Assembly: GCA_001972305.1 (NCBI GenBank)
Contig: BDDD01001971.1
Coordinates: forward strand, 306,965-370,964
Direction of reading: 5' to 3'
DNA length: 64,000 nucleotides
Source: Cephalotus follicularis
Taxonomy: Eukaryota; Streptophyta; Magnoliopsida; Oxalidales; Cephalotaceae
The notes under the pieces are model-generated. The model had not been told where the DNA came from. It saw nothing but the letters and a program-made list of their open reading frames with translations, and did not search any database. A program made the translations under genes and the position numbers. This document shows, piece by piece, positions 47,176-56,806 of this stretch; the first letter of the stretch is position 1; each line of letters begins with the position of its first letter.

Positions 47176-47407
47176 GCCTCAAAACTGTACCGTTTTGACT
47201 TAATCTTACACTTTATCATTTCCTTAGCATTTCCTCTTCCAAAATCGACATTATTAGAGTTTGGAAAACATCATCAAAGTTGGGAATTCCGATATTCTCA
47301 TTAATTTCACAATACGGTTTTCATTACAAATCGAAATATTACAATAATGAAAATCCCGGGCGTTACACTAGGATTCCTGTTCTATGGTTGTTCTTCACAT
47401 TGCTCAG

Positions 47408-48924
47408 TGTTCACTGTTAAAAAGAATGTTTTAAAATTAATAGCCGCAAGTGCACGGATCATGCAGTAATGGGTCGAACACAGGGAAACGTAAACTAGTT
47501 GTAATTTATCCAACCTAGGCGAAGTATACCAATTTATGAGATAAACTATTAAAAACTACTCCTAATTATGCAAAATAAAATAAATAATCAAAACAAGAAA
47601 TTAAAACTTCGAGAATTGAAAACATTGAATTTGAAATACTAAGAAATAAAGCATGCAATAAATAAAAGTAAAGAGAATATATAATAAAGAAACGGTTTTG
47701 GGGTATAGAAACTCACCGTAGATTGTATTGAACAATTCCATTGAGTTGAACGATCATTCCTTGTTAAACAACTAGAGCTAGGTCTATACAGAGTGCGGCG
47801 GTGATGACAAGATGTATGAATAGATATGCTAGGTCTATACGAAGTAAGGCAAACGTGGCGGCAAGACGTATGAGTAGTCATGCTAGGTCTATACAAAGTG
47901 TGTTCGTTGCGACAAATCGTATGAGTAGACTCCGTTGAATTGAGCACCATTTATTCACCAACTTTAAGCTTCACCGACAAGATGTTTGTGGATTTTAATC
48001 AGACAGACAAAGTGTTTGTGAAGGCAGAAATATTGAAGAATAAATCAAATATTCAAAGATTTTTATTGATGGAATTGAAACAATAACAATCTAGGCTTTG
48101 TTCTTCCCCAAAACCTTAAAAGGTTTAGCTACTAAACATTGTGAAATAAAACTAAAGTGATAAAGAGAGAATTAGGGTTACTACTCTACCTACATACATA
48201 CACACATACTATTTTTGGCCGGCCATACATTGTTTATATACTGCAAAACTGATCAAAAACGGAATAAAAGCAATCCTAGTTACAAAATATGGCAAAAATC
48301 TAAACTTTCTATTTCTGCTGCAGAGGAAGACGTCGACTTCTTTGTAAAGGCGTCGACTTCTTTTGTGTAAAAGTCGCGACTTGCTGATATGCGAGTGAAA
48401 GGCGTCCACTTCTTTTCTAAAGACGTCGACTTCTTTTGCTCAAAAGTTACAGGACAATTTTGCTCAAAGACATCGATGTGTATGTTGAAAGACTTCGATC
48501 TTCATGAAAGGCGTCGACGTGTTTGTAAAAAGACGACGACTTCTTTTTCATAGCTCTTTCAAGATTGTTGCGTTTTCCAGAAAAGACGTTGACTTCTTCT
48601 TGAAAGACGTCGACGCGATTGTGTAAACCCAGAAAAGACATCGATGTACATGAAAGACATCGACGCGTTTGATGAAAGCAAGAAAAGACATCGACTTCTT
48701 CTTGAAAGACATCGACGCTTTTGCCCTGTTTTCTGCAGAATTTGGCATTTCTTCAATCTTTATTCCTTTAAGCTCCAATTTACACAACTTTGGGTAGTAT
48801 TCTTGCACTTTGGTGATTTAACACTTGTACCTGAAAATCAATATAACACAACCAAAGTAGTCTATTCCAAGCATAAAAATATCACAAATAATGCATTACA
48901 AACAACACATTTTTATGCTAAACA
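47408..48924 (+). mobile_element. Athila-like solo LTR
   Basis: 1,517 bp, TGTTCACTGTTAA to TTTTTATGCTAAACA, flanked by CTCAG (47403-47407 and 48925-48929). Same family as 37736-38885. Contains the CCGCAAGTGCACGGATC block (47443-47490), the tandem repeat (47780-47935) and a long GTCGAC array (48330-48725). No internal region. Confidence 0.88.
48330..48725. repeat. GTCGAC array in Athila-like solo LTR
   Basis: About 15 units. The prevailing form is AAAGACGTCGACTTCTTT, with AAGGCGTCGACGTGTTTG and AAAGACATCGACGCTTTTG. Units are often paired head to tail about 25-30 bp apart. Confidence 0.85.
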
Positions 48925-48929
48925 CTCAG

Positions 48930-49456
48930 CTCCCTTTTTCTATTTGGGGCTTCTTTAAATCGACCCAAATAGACTTTGCGGATCATCCTTTCTATCCGAT
49001 TCTTGAGATGTCATCATTTATTAGTATCATGGCCAATCGCACGATGAAATTCGCAAATACTTGTTTTGGTTTCTTTTCTCAAATGGCCTTTTCAATGGCT
49101 CTGGATACTTGATCAGCTCATTTTTCATTTCCTAGAGGATATTTGCATATGTTACTGTTAGGTTCGTATACTTCGCAAATCCCCTGAATTGGGGCTTCTG
49201 AGTTTCCATCCCTTTACTCCTTTTATTTTTATCTTTCGCTTTCATTGAATCCTCCTTTCCTTTTCTTTTCTCTCCTCGGGCTTGCGAAGATTTGCGTGAG
49301 TCACCTCTTCTATAATCTAGTGCATCTCTGACTTTCATAGCGTTCATTGCTTCTCCTGCATTTATATACTTCTCCGCCCATTTGAGGAGTTCTTCCATAT
49401 TTTTTGTGTGCTTCTTCATCAATGAAAATTTGAATTGAGTCTTTTTAAGTATGCTC
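48930..49456 (-). pseudogene. Tat gag C-terminal part
   Basis: Minus strand. KKTQFKFSLMKKHTKNMEEL and WAEKYINAGEAMNAMKVRD are typical of Tat gag. A lysine/arginine-rich run follows, then a CEFHRAIGHDTN zinc-finger-like motif in a shifted frame. The frame joins 58538 across the SIRE insertion with no stop. Confidence 0.8.
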
Positions 49457-50492
49457 TGTTGACATTTATGTCTCAATCCTAATTTTGATGATAACATATT
49501 TGTAACTAATGATTTAATTTTGTTCAGGATAAAACAGATGATATACTCACACAAACTGTTTAAAGCATCAACAGTCGACAGTTATTATTAAAGCGTCAGC
49601 GCTTATGGCATTAAGCGTCGAAGGCATCATTCTAAAGGAGATTAAAGTGCCAGCGCTTATGGCATTAAGCGTCAAAGGGCATAACTCTAAGCACCAGCAG
49701 TTGAGCACAAAAGCGGCGACAGTTAAAAACAAAGCGACAGTGGTTTAAGGACAAAGCGGCGACAGTTGATAACAAAGCGACAGCAGTTAAGGACGTGTAG
49801 CCTAGACAAATGAGAACAAAGCGGCAACGCTTTATTTTTGACCTTCAGCGCTTAATACTCAAAGCGGCAGCATTTTACTTAAAGCGGGGAAGCTTTACAC
49901 GGGTGAATAAAAACAAAGCATAATGGTAACATTTAAGCGTCGACGCTTAAATCGAAACTGTCGACGCTTTGGTCAGCAATTGCAATCTGATCGTGCCTTA
50001 TCAACGCTTAATTCAAGGCCAAGATTTCCAAAATGGTTACAACGGATATGTGATGATTCCAACGGCTCTTTTCAGCAAGAATACTATAAATAGATGTTCA
50101 ATTCACACCAACAAAGCATCAATGAATACTACAATATCTCCTGTCTCAAATTCAAGAGTCTTTATTGTTGTTAGCATTATTTTGAGCTATTCTTGTTTTA
50201 TTTTATTGTGAGCAACATTAGTCTATATCTGACCTTTGAGGGGTCACACAAAATCACAAAACATCTTTGTATTTGTTTGATTATTCAAGGAGAGTGAACC
50301 CTTTGTCTGTGTGATTGAGGTCAATCACAAGAAGTGTAAAGGTGCACCGAATATTTCCTGGAAAGATATTCGGAGAATAGTGGAAACTCAAGGACGTCCT
50401 TGGGAAAAATAGGCGTAGGCAAGAGTTTGGCCGAACCACTATAAAACTGTGTTTGCACTTTCTTACTCTCTCTTTATTTTATTGATATATTG
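49457..50492 (+). mobile_element. SIRE-type LTR, truncated at its 3' end
   Basis: Starts TGTTGACATTTATG directly after the target copy TGCTC (49452-49456). It holds a GTCGAC/AAAGCG array (49557-49980), a TATA-like ACTATAAATAG near 50085, and the SIRE-type boxes TGATTGAGGTCAATCAC and GCCGAACCA (50430). It ends ATTGATATATTG without CA and abuts the LTR of the next SIRE element. Confidence 0.7.
49557..49980. repeat. AAAGCG / GTCGAC array in SIRE-type LTR
   Basis: Units such as AAGCGTCGACGCTTAAAT, ACTGTCGACGCTTTGG and CAGTCGACAGTT are mixed with many AAAGCGGCGACAGTT and AAGCGTCAGCGCTTATGG forms. This array shares the AAAGC flank with the Athila and Tekay arrays although the LTR is copia-type. 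Confidence 0.75.
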
Positions 50493-51222
50493 TGTTGGCC
50501 TTTGCCACCCCGATTAATGGCATTGCCATATGTTATTTTGATGATTAACAAACATAGATTTCTTGTATGCATAATTCTTTGAGTTATAACTTCATATACT
50601 CACTTGATTTTATGTCCAAAGTTGTGCCAAGAACATTTCTGTAGATACAGGCCAATCCAGCCGACTGGCAAGCAATCCAGTCGACTGCCCAAGGTTGTGT
50701 AGTCGACTGCCAGAGGTTGTGTAGTCGACTAGTTCTTCAATCAAACACAGAAATTGCAGGAGCACAAATCCAGTCGACTGCCACAGGGGTCCAGTCGACT
50801 GCCAGGCAAATCCAGTCGACTGCCACAGGACACCAATCGACTACCATGGGTGCATATTTCAGGCAGTAGCTTCTGTATCTTTTTAACACCCAATCCAGCC
50901 GACTGAAGCAGGGCACCAGTCGACTGCCAGGGGATCCAGTCGACTGCCAGTGAATCCAGTCAACTGCTTTCAATTGTGCAATTTCAGGCAGTAGCATTTG
51001 TAATCTTCAATTTCAGCTCAACAACCGACTGGAACAGAGCAACCAGTCGACTGCCAAGCATACCAGTCGACTGCCTAGAGGATCCAGCCGACTGCCCAAC
51101 CCCAACGGCTATATTCAAATGTACGCGCCATCAATCCAGCCGACTGCCGTACAAATCCAGCCGACTGGATTTGTAACAGACCTTTAAAAATAGATCTGTT
51201 GGAGGCTCAACTATATAAAGGA
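50493..51222 (+). mobile_element. SIRE left LTR, 3' truncated
   Basis: It matches 57505-58230 almost base for base, from TGTTGGCCTTTGCCACC to the TATA box region CAACTATATAAAG. After that it departs into gag sequence. About 300 bp of LTR are missing relative to the right copy. Confidence 0.88.
50655..51180. repeat. CCAGTCGACTGCC array in SIRE left LTR
   Basis: I count 18 units in about 520 bp, at roughly 50656, 50676, 50700, 50722, 50770, 50790, 50811, 50831, 50893, 50909, 50935, 50956, 51021, 51041, 51061, 51086, 51137 and 51157. Most are CCAGTCGACTGCC; variants are CCAGCCGACTG, CCAATCGACTA and CCAGTCAACTG. It ends close to the TATA box at about 51206. Confidence 0.92.
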
Positions 51223-52117
51223 AGACACAAACAAAGAGGTGGCTCAAATAGCCTTGATGGCTTTAGAGGATCAAGAAGAAGAAGAAAATGATGAGGTAAC
51301 ATATGACGAACTTGTCTTATTAGTAGAGAAATATAGTTCTATGATTGCTTCATTGAAGAAAAAGGTTAAGTCATTAACATATGAAAATGATGGACTAAAA
51401 TTGGCTAAGGAAGAAACCTCAAATGAAATTGAGGTAGACCTCCTTGAAAATGAAATAGCTTACCTTGTTAAGGAAAACAAAAATCTCAAGGAAGAGATAG
51501 AGGCCCTAAAGAAAACCTTTTCAAAATTCTCTAATAGTAGTGAGAAGCTTGAAAAACTCCTTGGTATACAAAGATGTGTATTTGATAAAGCCGGATCAGG
51601 ATTTGAAGAAATGAACAATATAAAGCTTTATCAAACATTCTTTGATAGGAAGGAGAAAATTGAAAAGGAAAAGATTGATAAGGCCAAGATGAAAAAGAAA
51701 ACCATGTGTGATTATTATGGTAAAATAGGACACACATCCTTTACTTGCTTTCACAAAAAGAATGCCATGTTTAGAAAGAATGTGATTAGATCATGCAATT
51801 TTTGTGGTAAACATGGACACACACACTCACAATGTTATCATAGAAGAAATTCCATGAGTAAGAAAAATATCATGTGTACACATTGTGGTAAATTTGGTCA
51901 TGCTTTTTCATCATGTTTTCATAGAAGAAACAATGTAGTTGTGTCTTGCAATACTTGTGGTAATCATGGACACACTTCTACTTCATGTTTTTGTAAACAA
52001 AATGTATTGAATGGTTTGAACTTCTCTAGAACAAAAAGAAGTTGGGTTCCGAAAGGAACTATTTTGACTAACCCTAAAGGACCCAAGATTTGTTGGGTAC
52101 CTCAAACAAAAATTTGA
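51206..52117 (+). CDS. SIRE gag, N-terminally truncated, four zinc knuckles
   Basis: The open frame comes straight out of the truncated LTR (KEDTNKEVAQIALMALED) with no proper start, so it is a partial gag. An acidic stretch is followed by a long coiled coil (about residues 25-105) and then four tandem CX2CX4HX4C modules. They are CDYYGKIGHTSFTC (second Cys replaced by Tyr), CNFCGKHGHTHSQC, CTHCGKFGHAFSSC and CNTCGNHGHTSTSC. It ends in VPKGTILTNPKGPKICWVP, typical of SIRE gag ends. Pol lies in the same frame after two stops (52115 and about 52130). Confidence 0.8.
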   Translation, partial: LNYIKEDTNKEVAQIALMALEDQEEEENDEVTYDELVLLVEKYSSMIASLKKKVKSLTYENDGLKLAKEETSNEIEVDLLENEIAYLVKENKNLKEEIEALKKTFSKFSNSSEKLEKLLGIQRCVFDKAGSGFEEMNNIKLYQTFFDRKEKIEKEKIDKAKMKKKTMCDYYGKIGHTSFTCFHKKNAMFRKNVIRSCNFCGKHGHTHSQCYHRRNSMSKKNIMCTHCGKFGHAFSSCFHRRNNVVVSCNTCGNHGHTSTSCFCKQNVLNGLNFSRTKRSWVPKGTILTNPKGPKICWVPQTKI

Positions 52118-52132
52118 AATCTATGTTTGTAG

Positions 52133-55100
52133 GTGTGCTTGAAGGCATTATTCAAAAAGGCACAATGGTACTTGGATAGTGGATGCTCCAAGCATATGAC
52201 GGGTGACAAGAGTCTCTTCGTCAAATATGAATCAAAGGAAGGAGGAGAAGTAACTTTCGGAGACAATGCAAAAGGAAAAATCAAAGGTGTTGGCTCCATA
52301 GGTAATCTCAAAACTTCCATTCATAATGTGTTATTTGTTGATGAACTTAAGCACAATCTATTGAGCATAAGCCAATTATGTGACAAGGATTGTAAAGTCA
52401 TTTTTGAAAAGGACTTATGCAAGGTAATAGATATGAACAATGGTCAAGTAAAGTTTATTGGACATAGGCATGGAAATGTATATGTAGTAGACATAGATGA
52501 TTTAATAAATATTAAATGCTTAGTTTCCATGAATGATGATAGTTGGCTATGGCATAGAAGACTAGGTCATGTAGGAATGTCAACCATTTCAAAGCTTTTG
52601 AAACATGAACTAGTTAAAGGACTTCCTAAAATTAGTTTTGAAAAGGATAGAGTTTGTGATGCATGTCAATAAGGAAAACAAACTAGAGCCTCATTTCAAA
52701 GCAAGAACATAGTATCCACAACTAGGCCTTTGCAACTTTTATATCTAGATTTATTTGGACCAATAGATGTTAGGAGCCTAGGAGGAAAATCTTATGCCTT
52801 GGTCATTGTAGATGATTATTCAAGATATACATGGACTATTTTTCTAGCCCACAAAAGTGAATCTTTTAAAGAATTTTCAAATTTTTGCAAAACCGTTCAA
52901 AATGAAAAAGGCACTTCAATTTCTAAAATTAGAAGTGATCATGGAAAAGAGTTTGAAAATCATTTATTTGAAAACTTTTGTAATGAAAATGGCTTTATAC
53001 ATGAGTTCTCCACTCCTAGAATACCTCAACAAAATGGGGTTGTTGAGAGGAAAAATAGAACTCTACAAGAAATGTGTAGAACTCTTTTGAATGAAAATAG
53101 TTTACCAAAATACTTTTGGGCTGAAGTAATAAGTACTTCATGTTATATCCTTGATAGTATATCAATTAGGCTTATTCTAAAAAAGACTCCATATGAGTTA
53201 TGGAGGGGGAGAAAGCCTAACATTAGTTATTTCCATACCTTCGGATGCAAGTGCTTTATCCACAATAATGGAAAAGAGCATCTTGGAAAATTCGACTCTA
53301 AAGTCGACGAAAGCATATTTCTTGGTTATTCTTCCACTAGTAGGGCTTATAGATGTTTTAACAAAAGAACCTTACTTGTTGAAGAATCCATGCATGTGGT
53401 TTTTGATGAATCTAACCCTAAACTTCCAAAAGAAGTTAATATTGATGATTGTGTAGATTTCATTGAAAATGGTGTTAGCAAGATTAATCTAGATGAAGCA
53501 AAAAGGGAGGAGTCTACCGAAGGAGAAACCCCTCAAGAAGACTATCAAGAAGCTCTTCATGACCATACCTTGAAGGTGGTAAGAGGACATCCTCATGAAG
53601 CTATTATAGGTAACCCTAGATTAGGTGTTTCTACTAGAAGTAGCATTAATCATAATTATATTGCATTTTTATCTCAAATCGAGCCTAAAAATATAAATGA
53701 GGCCGAAAAAGATGAAAATTGGATCAATGCCATGCAAGAGGAATTAAACCAATTTGAAAGAAATAAAGTGTGGAACTTAGTACCTAGACCTAGCAATCAA
53801 AATATTATAGGTACAAAATGGGTCTATAGGAATAAGGTAGATGACCAAGGCATTGTTATTAGAAACAAAGCTAGGTTGGTTACTAAGGGTTATTCCCAAG
53901 AAGAGGGAATTGACTTTGATGAGTCATATGCACCCGTAACAAGATTAGTATCTATTCGTATGTTGCTTGCATATGCATCTTTTAAAGATTTTACTCTTTT
54001 TCAAATGGATGTCAAAAGTGCTTTTTTAAATGGGTTAATTAAGGAGGAAGTGTATGTGGAACAACCTCCCGGGTTTGAAAACCCTCATTATCCCAACCAT
54101 GTTTTTAAGCTTTCAAAAGCTTTGTATGCCTTGAAACAAGCTCCAAGAGCTTGGTATGAGAAGCTTAGTAGATATTTACTTGAAAATGGTTTTAAGAGAG
54201 GCACTATTGACATTACACTTTTTACAAAATCTGTCAATAAGGAAATTTTGATTGTTCAAGTGTATGTAGATGATATCATATTCGGTTCTACTAACAAAAA
54301 TTTATGCAAGAACTTTGCTAAGATTATGCAGGTGGAATTCGAGATGAGCATGATGGGTGAGCTCAATTACTTCCTTGGACTTCAAGTCAAACAATTGGAG
54401 GAAGGCATCTTCATAAATCAATCAAAGTATGTCAAGGACCTACTTAAGAGATTTGGGATGGAGAATGCGAAAAAGAGCAAGACACCCATGAGCACTACAA
54501 CAAGGCTTGACAAGGATGAGCAAGGTAAGTCAATCGATCAAAAATTATATAGAAGTATGATTGGATCATTGTTGTATTTAACGGCAAGTAGGCCGGATAT
54601 CTTGTTTAGTGTTTGTTTGTGTGCTAGATTTCAAGCTTGTCCCAAAGAATCTCATTTGCATGCCGTAAAACGCAATTTTAAATATTTAGCATATACACCG
54701 TCCTTAGGATTATGGTATCCTAAGAAATCGTCATTTGACCTACACACTTATTCCGATGCCGATTTCGGAGGATATAAGGTGGATAGAAAAAGCACAAGTG
54801 GCACTTGTCAATTCTTAGGCAATATGTTAATCTCATGGTTTAGCAAGAAACAAAATTCGGTAGCACTTTCGACTACCGAAGCCGAATATATTGCCGCAGG
54901 TAGTTGTTGCGCACAAGTAATGTGGATGAAGCAACAACTTCTTGATTATGGTTTTAACTTTGTAAAAGTGCCAATTAGGTGTGATAACACTAGTGCTATA
55001 TCCTTAGGGAAAAATCTTGTTCACCACTCTAGAACTAAGAACATAGACATTAGATACCATTTCATTAAATACCACATTGAAAAGGGTGACATAGAATTAG

Positions 55101-55207
55101 TTTTCGTCCTGATCGAAGAACAAGTCGCGGACATTTTCACCAAACCATTAGATGAACAAACCTTTTCAAAATTTAGATTGGAACTATGTTTGTGTGAAAT
55201 TGATTGA
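52133..55207 (+). pseudogene. SIRE pol: protease, integrase, RT, RNase H
   Basis: One continuous frame of about 1,025 codons with a single nonsense codon (TAA at 52670-52672) between protease/GAG-pre-integrase and integrase. Protease has WYLDSGCSKHMTGD. GAG-pre-integrase has SWLWHRRLGHVGMSTI. Integrase has LDLFGPI, IRSDHGKEFEN and VVERKNRTLQEMC, so D, D and E are intact. RT has WVYRNKVDDQG, QMDVKSAFLNG, LYALKQAPRAWYE and the catalytic VQVYVDDIIFGS. RNase H has YSDADFGGYKVDRKSTSG, STTEAEYIAA and VRCDN-like IRCDNTSAIS. By sequence every catalytic residue is present. Confidence 0.92.
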
Positions 55208-55479
55208 TCAATATGTTTCTATTATTATTGTGAATGGTTGATCAAAATGCATGTTTTCTCTTTTGTGCATCATTTATATTCAATTAAATCCCTTGATAAT
55301 TATTGTGTGAATTGGATTGAAAAATGTTTTTCAAAGATCATCATGCATTTAGACATTGAGTTTTCAACTCAATAACAAAAATTAGCTCATGTACCTAGGT
55401 TGCTATTAGTCCATAATAGTTAATCAAAGTATAACAAATCACTTGGATTGGCAATTTTTCTGCACCTTCTTTTTCTGCA

Positions 55480-55545
55480 GAAAACAGCCGACTGGAAATC
55501 AAATCCAGTCGACTGCCATTAGTGGGCCAGTCGACTGGACTCGCG
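55480..55545. repeat. GTCGAC units upstream of the env-like ORF
   Basis: Three units, CAGCCGACTGG, CCAGTCGACTGCC and CCAGTCGACTGG, lie about 110-170 bp before the ATG at 55652. They are of the same type as the LTR array and are the only copies I see in the interior. Confidence 0.85.
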
Positions 55546-55651
55546 ATGATCAGGGTTTTTAACCCGAAATCCCCCTGTCTCTCTCACTTCTATCATAATT
55601 TTAAAACATCCAAAACCCTATTTCTCTCAATTTCTCGACCTGCAATCATCA

Positions 55652-56473
55652 ATGGGACCTAAGAGACAAAGAGGAACTACTTCAAGGCAACCAAGGGGCT
55701 CACAAGAGGAGATTGACTTTGACAACACCCTCTTTCTCTCCAAAGAGAAAGAGATGAGGTATAATTCCTTTTTTAGCTCAGTTAAGTTGCATTATGAGAA
55801 ATGGCTGAGTAGAGATGTGTTAATTAGCAATCTTGCTGTTGTGATAACATGGTTAGAAGCTATGGGTTGGTTTAACTACATTTGCTCTTCTCATGTCATA
55901 TACCCTAGGTTAGTTAAGATGTTTTATGCTAACCTTGAGTCTTCCACCACTTGCATTGCAAAATCCTTTGTTTTAGGCACTCATATATCTATTACTCCTG
56001 AATTAATAGCAGAGACCTTAGAAATTCCAAATGAGGGAATTAATCATTTCAATGATATCGAAAAAACGGAGGCCCTAGGAATTTGTTTAGAGCAACCAAA
56101 TGTCAATCCTCTCATGAATGTGACTAGTAGTCATTTGCCTATTGCCTCTAGGATCATTCTACTTCTTGTAACAAACACATTCCTCCCAAGAGAAGGCTCG
56201 CATACTCTTCCTTCCGAGCGAGACCTAAAATTTGTTGCATGTGTCAAAAATGGTACTCACATTAACCTTCCTTACTTCATTGTCAACCATTTTCTATCTA
56301 GACCAAATCACACTCCTTATCCTATGCTTCTCAGTAGGATCATTGAGGTTGTCTTTGCATCTCTTAACATTGATATTCCTGATGATGAGCAAAGTATTAA
56401 ACCTTCCCATAAGCAATTGGTGAATAAAGCTGGGCTTAGACAATGTAACATTATATTTGAGGATGGTGAGTGA
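55652..56473 (+). CDS. SIRE additional ORF (env-like position), part 1
   Basis: 273 residues. It starts MGPKRQRGTTSRQPRGSQEE (basic N-terminus), then a largely helical domain with WLEAMGWFNYI, VKMFYANL and FVLGTHISITPELIAETL. This is the plant transposon-associated domain commonly found in the ORF that follows pol in SIRE/Maximus elements. It sits in the position called env-like, but I see no convincing signal peptide or membrane anchor. The frame ends with TGA at 56471-56473. Function unknown. Confidence 0.75.
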   Translation: MGPKRQRGTTSRQPRGSQEEIDFDNTLFLSKEKEMRYNSFFSSVKLHYEKWLSRDVLISNLAVVITWLEAMGWFNYICSSHVIYPRLVKMFYANLESSTTCIAKSFVLGTHISITPELIAETLEIPNEGINHFNDIEKTEALGICLEQPNVNPLMNVTSSHLPIASRIILLLVTNTFLPREGSHTLPSERDLKFVACVKNGTHINLPYFIVNHFLSRPNHTPYPMLLSRIIEVVFASLNIDIPDDEQSIKPSHKQLVNKAGLRQCNIIFEDGE

Positions 56474-56575
56474 GTCTAATTACAAGGCAGAGGTAGAGAG
56501 CAAGTAAGAGAGTAAGCCAATGTTAGGGTTGAAGATGAGGAGGATGATGATGAGGACGATCCTCAGCAGTTTGAG

Positions 56576-56806
56576 GTGCGTCCGAGTGTTGGCGCTAGCA
56601 GCAGCAGCAGCTGGCCTACCCTGGAGTCACTTCAGGCTAGGATGGATCTTGCCCAGGCCGACATCGAATATCTCAAAGGGAAAATGAACCAGTTCAGCGA
56701 AGGACAAGCCAATATTCTTCAAGGTCAAGCCGACCTCCTTCGGGGACAAGCAAACATCATTGAGATGTTTCAAAATGCTTTCCCACAGCACCCTCCTCCC
56801 TCCTGA
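56576..56806 (+). pseudogene. SIRE additional ORF, C-terminal coiled-coil part
   Basis: Separated from part 1 by about 100 bp with two or three stops, but the sequence between (EDEEDDDEDDPQQFEVRPS) is protein-like and in the same style. It has a Ser-rich stretch and then a repetitive helix with GQANIL, GQADLL and GQANII at 7-residue spacing, and ends QHPPPS. In related elements this forms the C-terminus of the same ORF. Confidence 0.65.

Larger units (their letters stand above)
37732..47367 (-). mobile_element. Tekay-type chromovirus, full structure, minus orientation
   Basis: LTRs at about 38887-40617 and 45330-47367, flanked by CTAGG (37727-37731 and 47368-47372). Its first four bases, TGTC, are separated from the rest by a solo LTR. 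Gag, protease, RT, RNase H and integrase with chromodomain are all recognisable between 40663 and 45220. Primer site 45314-45325, polypurine tract 40618-40632. Many stops and frameshifts make it nonfunctional. The left LTR is about 300 bp shorter than the right through one internal deletion. Confidence 0.9.
45330..47367 (-). mobile_element. Tekay 5' LTR
   Basis: 2,038 bp, TGTCACACACAG to GGGCGTTACA, with the target copy CTAGG at its right. It contains a TA microsatellite (46208-46241) and the GTCGAC array that the other LTR lost in part. Confidence 0.88.

Noticed and set aside
50737..50997. Minus-strand ORF with repeated VDWI/VDWT words, and its twin at 57749-58009
   Set aside because: Translation of the CCAGTCGACTGCC array in the SIRE LTRs; preserved only because the LTRs are recent copies.
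50655..51180. CRISPR-like repeat-spacer look
   Set aside because: Units are 13 bp, spacers vary from about 7 to 50 bp, no cas genes, eukaryotic context, and the array is part of an LTR.
55652..56473. True envelope glycoprotein
   Set aside because: The ORF lies in the env-like position, but I see no signal peptide, furin-like site or membrane anchor; the domain is the plant transposon-associated type.
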